Below, piece by piece: positions 7,428 to 14,601 of a DNA stretch of 33,203 nt. Position 1 is the stretch's first letter; each line of letters starts with the position of its first letter. The notes under the pieces are model-generated. The model had not been told where the DNA came from, searched no databases, and saw only the letters and a list, made by a program, of their open reading frames with translations. The stretch is from positions 1 through 33,203 of IMG/VR virus record IMGVR_UViG_3300025137_000148. One strand, given 5' to 3'. This DNA comes from a virus. The position numbers were made by a program, and so were the translations under genes.

Positions 7428-9975
7428 AACACCTATGCCAGTTGGCGTTAGACTACCAGAAATTGAGGTAGAACAACGCTTTTATGACGAGTTAAACATA
7501 TCAAATACCTCGTCTAATTATGACTTGTTGCGTGAATTATGTTTGAAAGGTGTGCAACAAAGAGAAATATATAAGCTCAAGAACAAACAAGAGTATTACG
7601 ATCGTGTGAAAATGGAATTAACCGTCTTGCAAGAGCTTGGTTTTATTGATTACATACTTCTAAATTGGGATATTCTTAATTTTTGTCACGAAAACGACAT
7701 ACCAACTGGCCCAGGTAGAGGCTCTGCCGCAGGTTCTTTGGTATTATATTTATTAAAAGTAACAAATATTGATCCAATTCAGTATAATCTCTTTTTTGAG
7801 CGATTTGTATCTAAGAGCAGAGCTAAAAAGACCATTGTTGACGATATAACGTACCTAGACGGCTCTTTGTTGGCTGACGTGGACAATGACATCAGTTACG
7901 ATAGAAGAGCCGAGGTAATCAAATATATCGAAGATAAGCATAAAGGTAAAACATGTAAAATTTTAACTCTCAACACATTGAGTAGCAAATTGTGTGTAAA
8001 GGAGTGCGGTAAGATCGTAGGGGGTTTTTCAGAGGAAGATGTTAATGATATTAGCGCCTCTATTCCAAAGCAGTTCGGTAAGGTATTTAAGTTAAATAAA
8101 GCTTACGATGAAAGCGAAAAACTTAAAAAGTTTTGTGATGACAACCCAAAAGTATTTAAAATAGCCAGAAAACTAGAAGGATTAAATAAGAACACTGGCG
8201 TTCACCCATCGGGGATTGCGATTAGTTTCTATAATATCGACGAGGTAATGCCAATGCAAAAAACAAACGATGGCAATTATGTTTCGGGGTATGATATGAA
8301 TGATGTGGCATCTTTGATGGTTAAGTTCGATATTTTAGGTCTAAGAACTTTATCTGTTGTTTATGATACACTTCAGCAATTAGGTAAAAAGGTAGAAACT
8401 ATAGATGTCGAATCAACAGATATATATGAAAATTTCAAATTCATTGAGGCACCAAAAGGCCTCTTCCAGATTGAAGCGGACACAAACTTTAAGGCAGCTA
8501 GGAAAATTGCTCCCAGGAACCTTGAAGAACTGTCTGCTGTTGTCGCTATTGCTCGTCCTGGTGCTCTTGATTACTTAGACACGTACGCTAGCTATGTAAA
8601 GACTGGTGTTTTCAGTTCTGTGCATGAGTTCTTTGATGATATACTTTCGTATACTGGCGGGATACCTTTATACCAAGAGCAGTTAATGCAAATGGCTGTT
8701 AAAGTTGGTTTTACATTAGATGAAGCGGAACAACTAAGAAGGATTGTCGGCAAAAAGAAAGTAGATTTAATGCCAGCTTGGAAAGCTAAGATTGAAGAAA
8801 AAGTAGAAGAAAAAGATTTACCAAAACAGGTCGGTGACGTTTTATGGAAGGTGGCAGAAGATTCAGCTAATTATTCTTTTAATAAATCACACTCAATTAG
8901 CTACGCTACATTAGCTGCGATAACAACATACTTGAAATTTAATCATTCCAAAGAGTTCTTTTTATCACTGCTTAAAATGACAAAGCATGAACCAGATTCT
9001 CATGCAGAAATTTCTTTAATTAGCCAAGAGCTCTGTCTCTTTGATATGAAGCTTTTGCCACCAGATTTATCCAAGTCTGACGTTGAGTTTTCTATTGAGG
9101 ATAAAAACATTCGTTATGGAATTAACAGTATAAAAGGTGTTTCTGAAAAAACATTAGAAAACTTAGTTGAGTTTAGAAAATCTGAATTACTGCAACAAAC
9201 CAAATATGATGTTTTTGTTTCAGCTAAACAATCTGGTATCAATATTGGTATTGTATCTGGCTTAATACAAGGCGGAATGATGGACTCTTTCTGTAATTTT
9301 GTTGATGGTGTTCCAAACAGATGCCGTCTAGTCTTAGAGGCTCAAGCATTTAACCTTCTGACAGACAGAGAAAAAAGAAACTTTATTAGTTTAGGCGATA
9401 GACTTGATTACGACATTCTTAATTCTATTGCTTACGTTAAAAAAGAAAACTATCCAGGAGATGACTCTAAGCCACTAATGAAAGACTCTAGATTTAAAAC
9501 TTTCAAAAGAGATTACGATAAGTACCGTCAAATTTATGACAAAAATAAAGAGCATTTAGTTTTCGCTAACTGGTACTTTGAACGCAAGTATTTGGGATAT
9601 AGTCATTCTAATGAAATTAAAAAAGTTTTTAAAGAGACTAAAAACTTAGTAAACACATTGGAATTAAAGTCCGTTGATCTTAACGACCGTGTAAAGTTTG
9701 TCGGAGTTGTGACAGATTGTGTGTCAAGAAAAAGTAGGGCTGGAAACAAATATATGATGGTCGAAATACAGGATGATTATGGAAAAATTAAATTTATGAT
9801 GGCCAATAACAGAAGATCTGCCGCGCTAGACATTTACTTAGAGAGAGGTGGTAAAAAACCTAAAGAAGGGCAGATTGTATTTATATATGGCAGTAAGGGT
9901 GATGATATAATATTCGGAGAAAAAATAAATATCCTGGACGAAAAAATCTATACAAGATTATCCGAAATAAAATGA
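7399..9975 (+). CDS. dnaE: Polymerase half of a split DNA polymerase III alpha subunit
   Basis: This is an 858-residue family C polymerase lacking the PHP domain. The palm motif GPGRGSAAGS lies at about 104-113. The catalytic acidic motif ADVDND at 159-164 corresponds to PDFDVDF in E. coli, and MVKFDILGLRTL places the third catalytic Asp at about 311. GVHPSGIAIS (about 267-276) matches the family's GVHxGG motif. SANYSFNKSHSISYA fits the fingers, and a C-terminal OB fold lies near 755-850 (VKFVGVVTDC, then YMMVEIQDDYG). Sequence before residue 60 matches the DnaE segment immediately after PHP, so the break is at the domain border. The first ATG (7399) overlaps the coiled-coil gene; an ATG at 7435 just after that gene's stop is an alternative. 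It ends in an ATGA overlap with the ClpA-like gene. It would be the main replicative polymerase. Confidence 0.92.
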   Translation: MSLANLKSFKTPMPVGVRLPEIEVEQRFYDELNISNTSSNYDLLRELCLKGVQQREIYKLKNKQEYYDRVKMELTVLQELGFIDYILLNWDILNFCHENDIPTGPGRGSAAGSLVLYLLKVTNIDPIQYNLFFERFVSKSRAKKTIVDDITYLDGSLLADVDNDISYDRRAEVIKYIEDKHKGKTCKILTLNTLSSKLCVKECGKIVGGFSEEDVNDISASIPKQFGKVFKLNKAYDESEKLKKFCDDNPKVFKIARKLEGLNKNTGVHPSGIAISFYNIDEVMPMQKTNDGNYVSGYDMNDVASLMVKFDILGLRTLSVVYDTLQQLGKKVETIDVESTDIYENFKFIEAPKGLFQIEADTNFKAARKIAPRNLEELSAVVAIARPGALDYLDTYASYVKTGVFSSVHEFFDDILSYTGGIPLYQEQLMQMAVKVGFTLDEAEQLRRIVGKKKVDLMPAWKAKIEEKVEEKDLPKQVGDVLWKVAEDSANYSFNKSHSISYATLAAITTYLKFNHSKEFFLSLLKMTKHEPDSHAEISLISQELCLFDMKLLPPDLSKSDVEFSIEDKNIRYGINSIKGVSEKTLENLVEFRKSELLQQTKYDVFVSAKQSGINIGIVSGLIQGGMMDSFCNFVDGVPNRCRLVLEAQAFNLLTDREKRNFISLGDRLDYDILNSIAYVKKENYPGDDSKPLMKDSRFKTFKRDYDKYRQIYDKNKEHLVFANWYFERKYLGYSHSNEIKKVFKETKNLVNTLELKSVDLNDRVKFVGVVTDCVSRKSRAGNKYMMVEIQDDYGKIKFMMANNRRSAALDIYLERGGKKPKEGQIVFIYGSKGDDIIFGEKINILDEKIYTRLSEIK

Positions 9976-11348
9976 GTGATTTTTCAAATTATAATTTAAC
10001 ACCTTCGGCTAAAAATGCTTTAGTGCAAGCTCAAGACATAGCGGAGGAGCATGGCCACTTAAAAGTGATAGACGTCCATTTGATTTATTCCGTGCTTTGT
10101 TTGAATCATGCCAATATTGATTTTTGCATGGAGTCTAATGGTCTTTTAAAGGAAGGTTTTTCTGAGTCTATACTTTTAGTATTGGAAAGATACAAAGAGC
10201 CAAAAAGAAAAAAGAAAATATTTGCTCCAGAAATATTCGACATTTTAGACGAAGCCCAAAAAACAGCAGATAAAAATGAAGATCAATTTATAGGAGTCGA
10301 TCATATTTTTATATCTATATTACAAACAAGAAAAGAATTAAGAGCTTTCTTTATAGGTCTTGAAGTTGATGTTATAAAATTATGTGCGTCTCTTTTATAC
10401 ACAATTAAATACGGAATAGATTACTCCACACCTCCCCCTATTCCAAGCAACAATGTGCAAAATCAACAAAAACCAAAACAAGATATAGGTGATTGGTGCG
10501 AAAACATGAACAAAACCATCAAAGAACGTGGGACGTTTGAAATTTTTGGTAGAGAAAAAGAAATAAATAGAACTTTCGAAATTCTTTTAAGAAAAAACAA
10601 AAGCAATGTTATTTTAGTTGGAGAAGCTGGTGTTGGCAAAACTGCCATTGTGGAAGGGTTAACTGAAAATATACTACAAAAAAAATGCCCCAAATTCTTA
10701 TTAAACAAAAAAATACTTTCTTTAGACATGACTTCTGTTTTAGCTGGCACAATGTATCGTGGTCAAATGGAAGAAAAGGTAAAATCCATAATAGATGAAA
10801 TATCTAGTAGCGATGAATATGTTTTGTTTATTGATGAAATACACACGATTGTCGGAGCAGGAAATTCTGAGGGTGGTTTAGACTTAGCTAATAGCTTAAA
10901 ACCAGTCCTATCTAGAGGTGGATTTGCTTGTATTGGGGCTACAACAAAAGATGAGTACGACAAATACTTTAAAACAGACTCTGCCCTAAATCGTCGTTTT
11001 GAAAAGATAGATGTGTTAGAGCCAAGCAAAGAAGAAACTTTAACTCTAATGAAAAAAGCTAAACTTTCATATGAAAAATTTCACAATATAAAATTCACTC
11101 CATCAATTATTAAAAAAGTTATTGACTTGTGTTCAGAATATTTACCTACTAAAAAATTCCCAGACAAAGCTTTTGATATTTTAGATGAAGCTGGGGCAAA
11201 AACAAAAATACAAAACATTAAAGAGGAAGAGGGTAAAAGGGTTGAGGCCGACACGATATATGAAATTTTTGCACAAAAACTAAATACAAGTATTGACAAT
11301 GTAAAAACAAATACCAATATAAATGTAGGCAATAAAATAGGTTTTTAA
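9972..11348 (+). CDS. Single-ring ClpA/ClpC-like AAA+ unfoldase
   Basis: This is a 458-residue protein containing a Clp N-domain (two repeats, about 5-145) and one AAA+ module of the ClpA/ClpB D1 type. The motifs are Walker A GEAGVGKT (217-224), pore loop GTMYRG (259-264, with the aromatic Tyr kept), Walker B VLFIDE (284-289), sensor 1 IGATT and arginine finger SALNRRF (338-343). Full ClpA/ClpB proteins are about 750-860 residues; the second AAA+ domain and any IGF/L ClpP-docking loop are absent. Translation begins in an ATGA overlap with the polymerase stop. It could unfold or remodel proteins at the fork, or interfere with host Clp function. The C-terminal 40 residues are not recognised. 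Confidence 0.85.
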   Translation: MSDFSNYNLTPSAKNALVQAQDIAEEHGHLKVIDVHLIYSVLCLNHANIDFCMESNGLLKEGFSESILLVLERYKEPKRKKKIFAPEIFDILDEAQKTADKNEDQFIGVDHIFISILQTRKELRAFFIGLEVDVIKLCASLLYTIKYGIDYSTPPPIPSNNVQNQQKPKQDIGDWCENMNKTIKERGTFEIFGREKEINRTFEILLRKNKSNVILVGEAGVGKTAIVEGLTENILQKKCPKFLLNKKILSLDMTSVLAGTMYRGQMEEKVKSIIDEISSSDEYVLFIDEIHTIVGAGNSEGGLDLANSLKPVLSRGGFACIGATTKDEYDKYFKTDSALNRRFEKIDVLEPSKEETLTLMKKAKLSYEKFHNIKFTPSIIKKVIDLCSEYLPTKKFPDKAFDILDEAGAKTKIQNIKEEEGKRVEADTIYEIFAQKLNTSIDNVKTNTNINVGNKIGF

Positions 11349-11350
11349 TT

Positions 11351-11560
11351 ATGAGAAAAATAAATCGTATAGTAAATACAATGAAAAAAAGCGGAGGTCG
11401 TTTCTTCGGTCTTCGGACAAAAAGTGGAAATAGCTACAACGCTCAATTCGTCAAAGAGACCCCAAAGTATATCGTTATTCACGATAGAAATGCTGGTTGT
11501 CGACGAACATTTGCAAAAGCTAGTTTGACTGGCTTAAAAATGGGTACAGTTAGTATCTAA
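11351..11560 (+). CDS. Small basic phage protein of unknown function
   Basis: This is a 69-residue, strongly basic protein starting three bases after the ClpA-like gene and closing the operon before a terminator. A beta-rich layout is suggested by RFFGLRTKSGNSYNAQF, then KYIVIHDRN, then a C-terminal GLKMGTVSI, as in small SH3-like or nucleic-acid-binding folds. No catalytic motif, signal peptide or membrane segment is present. It may bind nucleic acid or partner with the unfoldase, but nothing in the sequence proves either. Confidence 0.65.
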   Translation: MRKINRIVNTMKKSGGRFFGLRTKSGNSYNAQFVKETPKYIVIHDRNAGCRRTFAKASLTGLKMGTVSI

Positions 11561-11565
11561 TTACG

Positions 11566-11591
11566 AAGGTGGTAGAAATACCACCTTTTTT
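11566..11591 (+). terminator. Rho-independent terminator closing the replication operon
   Basis: A perfect 9-bp stem, AAGGTGGTA (11566-11574) with TACCACCTT (11579-11587), carries a GAAA tetraloop and is followed by a T run. It starts six bases after the stop of the small basic protein. Confidence 0.95.
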
Positions 11592-11594
11592 ATT

Positions 11595-11606
11595 TATAAT
11601 ATACTT
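11595..11606 (+). promoter_or_regulatory. -10 box next to a start codon, predicted leaderless promoter
   Basis: TATAAT (11595-11600) lies six bases before the ATG at 11607 and immediately after the terminator T run. There is no space for a Shine-Dalgarno in a new transcript. No good -35 is visible because the terminator hairpin occupies that region, so the promoter may be weak or need a phage factor. Confidence 0.5.
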
Positions 11607-12689
11607 ATGCTTGAAGAAGATTTAAATCCAAATGTAAATTTTTCTGAAATATTGAAAGGGCGTTTAATAACTAGCACTTTTGATTTTACCATGAGTGATG
11701 TAGAAAAATCTTTTCTAAAGGACATATTCGAGAAAAACCCCAAAATAAAACATGAATTTAAAAAAATAGATTCAATAGAGCTTTTAGACAGAAATTTCTT
11801 TTATGATATTTACAGGTTTAAATGCGAGGGGAAAGGATATTGTTTAAAACTTGGAGACAGACACGACAATTACATATTTAAAAGAGAGTATTCTTTTTTA
11901 GACAAAATCAAAGAAAAAAAAATATCGCCAAGACCCATATTGAATGGAAGGGGTAAAGATTATTCGTACTTAATTACCACCTATGAATTTAGCGAATCAA
12001 TAAAACAATTAGGTATATCGTTTTTGATATCTAATATAAAACTTTTTTCTAAGACTTTAAAAGATATTCATGAATCTTCTAAGACGGAATCAAGCGAAAA
12101 AGAAATGTTCATTGATATGTATATTTCAATGGGGGCTTTCAATGAAATTTTAGATCAAAAACAATTAAATGCTTTAAGATCTTTTGGGAATTTTGAAAAA
12201 TGCGAGCAGATACTAAAGGGACTAGAAGACACAATAAAGATTCAAGTTCCATCAATGGTAGAGCAGGATCCCTGCATATGCCACATGAACTTAACGGAAT
12301 CAAATATACTGTATAGAGGTGGGTTATTTAAATTATGTAATTTTCATAAATCTTTTAATCTTAACCCGCTTTGGGATTTAGCAATGACCTCTTTAAATCT
12401 TGGGTTTAACAGTCACCCCAAATTAGAAGAAAAATTTATTAAGCATTACTCCAAAGAAAACATGCATCATATAAAAAACATCTTACCAGCATATAAAGAC
12501 GTTTGTTATAAATTAATTTTGTATGAAATTATATGCGTTTACTTTTATAAAATAATCATTACAAAAGAAGATAGATCTCTTGAAAGTTTGTTCTTTGCGT
12601 ATGAAACTATTAGGCCATTGATATTAAATGAATTTCCAATGTATACAAAGATATTAGACCCAATGTTCGGCGATTTTAATAAAATTTAA
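11607..12689 (+). CDS. APH/choline-kinase-fold pseudokinase
   Basis: This is a 360-residue protein with the order of motifs of aminoglycoside phosphotransferase-like kinases. A nucleotide-binding Lys lies in YCLKLGD (Lys81), a helix Glu in FKREYSFL (Glu94) and a hinge strand YLITTYEF (121-128). The catalytic loop HMNLTESNIL (226-235), the metal motif NFH (245-247) and PLWDLA (254-259) follow. Where active enzymes have HxD and D(F/x)(G/E), this protein has HMN and NFH, so both the catalytic and the metal-binding Asp are Asn. It is therefore probably catalytically dead or strongly altered, perhaps binding a nucleotide, sugar or protein. It overlaps the downstream transferase at TAATG, suggesting coupled translation and a shared job. 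Confidence 0.68.
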   Translation: MLEEDLNPNVNFSEILKGRLITSTFDFTMSDVEKSFLKDIFEKNPKIKHEFKKIDSIELLDRNFFYDIYRFKCEGKGYCLKLGDRHDNYIFKREYSFLDKIKEKKISPRPILNGRGKDYSYLITTYEFSESIKQLGISFLISNIKLFSKTLKDIHESSKTESSEKEMFIDMYISMGAFNEILDQKQLNALRSFGNFEKCEQILKGLEDTIKIQVPSMVEQDPCICHMNLTESNILYRGGLFKLCNFHKSFNLNPLWDLAMTSLNLGFNSHPKLEEKFIKHYSKENMHHIKNILPAYKDVCYKLILYEIICVYFYKIIITKEDRSLESLFFAYETIRPLILNEFPMYTKILDPMFGDFNKI

Positions 12690-13453
12690 TGAAATTATTT
12701 TTTGACCATATTTGTGGTAAACAAGCAGATACTGACTTCATACACACTTTAGTCAGTGCCACAGTAAATAAAGAAGAAGAACAAGAAGCTTTAGATAACG
12801 GCTGGTGCCCATCTAATATATGGTACAAACAAGATACAAATTTTGTTAAACAAAATAAAATCATTTGGTATCAAAGCAGACAAACTCGACTAGATTTAAG
12901 CAAGTACACGGAAACCAAGAACGAAAAAAAAGCTTGGAAAAAAATCGCCAAGGGGAATGTTAAAACAGAAATAACTACTGACCCAGATTTTAAAAAATTA
13001 TATAAAATTTATAAAAACTATGTTTGTTATAAAAAATTTTCTTCAGTATTGTCTCAAGAAGAGTTTATTGAAGTTTACGAAAAAGGAAATCACGTTTTTT
13101 TAATTTATGGAGACGTCGCTTTCAGTGTCGTGCAAAAAGTAGGAAAAAGCTTATTAGCTTATCAATTTTGCTGGGGTTATGAAGATAAAGTATTAGGTTT
13201 AGGCAGATTTTCTACATATAAAGAAATAAGTTTAGCTAAAGACTTAGGCTTAAAATATTTATATCTTGGGCCAAGTTACGAAAGCCATGGAAGGTACAAA
13301 AGCTCATTTCCAGGATTTGAGTTTTGGACAGGTAGAAAATGGTGCTCTGATGAATCAAAATACTTTGACTTATTGGATCAAGATGAGAAAATAATTTCCG
13401 TTGAAGATTTAATTGGTTCTTACAATTCATTTTTTGATTCTTTTTCAGTATAA
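12689..13453 (+). CDS. Aminoacyl-tRNA-protein transferase-like protein (Ate1/Bpt type)
   Basis: This is a 254-residue protein resembling leucyl/arginyl-tRNA-protein transferases, which add Leu or Arg to exposed N-terminal acidic residues and create N-degrons. The N-terminal part has WYQSRQTRLDL (about 60-70), comparable to the RxxRxxL-type segment before the conserved basic helix. The C-terminal GNAT-like half has FSTYKEISLAKDLGLKYLYL, then GPSYESHGRYKSSFPGFEFW and GRKW, the family's LGTY...YLYLGYWI...YK.xFxPxE...W signature. The length is close to bacterial Bpt (about 230-250). The start overlaps the pseudokinase stop. Its last 34 bases overlap the convergent gene on the other strand. Whether it uses charged tRNA is unproven; a general GNAT acyltransferase is the alternative. 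Confidence 0.6.
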   Translation: MKLFFDHICGKQADTDFIHTLVSATVNKEEEQEALDNGWCPSNIWYKQDTNFVKQNKIIWYQSRQTRLDLSKYTETKNEKKAWKKIAKGNVKTEITTDPDFKKLYKIYKNYVCYKKFSSVLSQEEFIEVYEKGNHVFLIYGDVAFSVVQKVGKSLLAYQFCWGYEDKVLGLGRFSTYKEISLAKDLGLKYLYLGPSYESHGRYKSSFPGFEFWTGRKWCSDESKYFDLLDQDEKIISVEDLIGSYNSFFDSFSV

Positions 13454-14076
13454 TCTAAATCCTTAAACTCTGTCATAAAAGAGTTGTCGGTATACTTGAC
13501 TCTCTTATTTTCTACACTGTAAAAATTTTGATCTATTTCGTACCCAGGATTTTTAGTTAAAGGCTCTTCTACCCAAGCGTCATCATGCCATACAATTCTA
13601 TTGTTGGGGTATGCGTAAAAGTTTCCATTTTCCATTTTAAACATATGGGCGCATTTGTGTTCTGGATGTTCAGAAAAATTTGTATCTAAAATTGCTTTGT
13701 TTTCCCAGCCCCAATCTATTGTAAACATATATTCTCCCCATTCTCTTTTGTTTGAAGGGGTTATAAGGACACCTCTAAGACCTTTAAGTCTAGACCTCAC
13801 CCCTACATCAACATAGGGCGAAAAACAGTCCCAGTACATAGCTTCTTCTAATGGTACTGGGTCACACTCTTTCCAACATAGCGCTGTAATCGGTCTTCTA
13901 GTCCAGTTCACTCCATTGTCTAAATAACACTCAAACAATGGCACTCTTTTTTCCATTGATGTAACTGAATGAACATCACACATTGTGTATTCTTCGTGTC
14001 CTTTTTTGTGGTTATATAAATATTCGTTTCTAATGAAACATGTAAATGTTGGTAAGTTGTGAGTTAAATAAGGCAT
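13420..14076 (-). CDS. Conserved-looking phage protein of unknown function
   Basis: This is a 218-residue soluble protein, rich in Trp and Cys, with segments that look strongly constrained. Examples are LFECYLDNGVNWTRRPITAL, then YWDCFSPYVDVGVRSRLKGL and HKCAHMFKMENGNFYAYPNN. No catalytic motif is recognised, and no signal peptide or membrane segment is present. The start at 14076 (MPYLTHNLP) is preferred; the upstream ATG at 14139 would overlap the divergent gene and add a low-complexity leader. It is a lone leftward gene between two rightward blocks, with its own AGTGTAA element upstream and a 34-base tail-to-tail overlap with the transferase gene. Confidence 0.7.
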   Translation of the reverse strand: MPYLTHNLPTFTCFIRNEYLYNHKKGHEEYTMCDVHSVTSMEKRVPLFECYLDNGVNWTRRPITALCWKECDPVPLEEAMYWDCFSPYVDVGVRSRLKGLRGVLITPSNKREWGEYMFTIDWGWENKAILDTNFSEHPEHKCAHMFKMENGNFYAYPNNRIVWHDDAWVEEPLTKNPGYEIDQNFYSVENKRVKYTDNSFMTEFKDLDYTEKESKNEL

Positions 14077-14102
14077 ATAAAATATATTAAATTTACTATA
14101 GA

Positions 14103-14112
14103 ATTTTACACT
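14103..14112 (-). promoter_or_regulatory. AGTGTAAAAT element before the 14076 gene
   Basis: AGTGTAAAAT on the minus strand belongs to the family of elements upstream of several tail and structural genes. The distance to the start (36 bases) is larger than in the other cases (15-19), so this copy is less certain. Confidence 0.3.
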
Positions 14113-14120
14113 TTTTGTTA

Positions 14121-14133
14121 TATAATAATCCAA
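14121..14133 (+). promoter_or_regulatory. -10 box next to a start codon, predicted leaderless promoter
   Basis: TATAAT (14121-14126) is seven bases before the ATG at 14134. An overlapping extended -10 reading, TG-T-TATATA, is also present at 14116-14124. No clear -35 is seen. The region is shared with the divergent promoter for the minus-strand gene. Confidence 0.5.
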
Positions 14134-14601
14134 ATGCAATACAATTTATATAAACCAAACGCCAAATCAACAGGTTGCGCTTTTTCTTTTAAAATCATCA
14201 CAAAAGATAAAGAAGGCAATCCATCAAAGCCAACATTTTTAATTCAAGCGATTAAACAAGCCAGTTGGAATTCCAGTAAAAAAACAGGGTCTTTTAGTGC
14301 CAATGCCAAAGATCCAGAAAAAAATATTTATTGCAAAATCAATGAAAACGAAGTTGGCGCAATCATTGACGCTATTGAAAAGTATACAGATTGGTCAGCG
14401 TACCATACTTATAACGATGATAAAACAACAATGTCATTCAAACCGTACACAAAACCAAATGGCGCAGAAGCTTGGTCTTTTGGTGTGATTAAAAATTCCG
14501 CTTTAAAATTCGGCATAGGTATTGAAAAGGGCGAAGCCAGAACTTTTAAAACATTATTGGAATTATATTTAATTACATTATTTAGTTATGAATGTTTATG
14601 A
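14134..14601 (+). CDS. Possible PC4/Whirly-like ssDNA-binding protein
   Basis: This is a 155-residue beta-rich protein. FSFKI, then KQASWNSSKKTGSFSANAKD, INENEVGAIIDAIEK, AYHTYNDDKTTMSFKPY and the closing GIGIEKGEARTFKTLLELYL follow the layout of PC4/Whirly-type proteins: a sheet with Trp and Phe, an 'xLsxxEvGxil' helix, an 'H...K.l.ikP' strand pair and a final helix. Those proteins bind single-stranded DNA, and no other SSB is visible here despite a full replication set. The match is by pattern only. It ends in an ATGA overlap with the glycosyltransferase, so the two are co-transcribed. Confidence 0.45.
   Translation: MQYNLYKPNAKSTGCAFSFKIITKDKEGNPSKPTFLIQAIKQASWNSSKKTGSFSANAKDPEKNIYCKINENEVGAIIDAIEKYTDWSAYHTYNDDKTTMSFKPYTKPNGAEAWSFGVIKNSALKFGIGIEKGEARTFKTLLELYLITLFSYECL

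Noticed and set aside
4946-9975. Intein or trans-splicing intein as the reason for the split polymerase
   Set aside because: No intein-type N- or C-terminal splice motifs (Cys/Ser start block, HN-Cys/Ser/Thr end) are seen at the ends of the two halves, and the break falls at a natural domain border.
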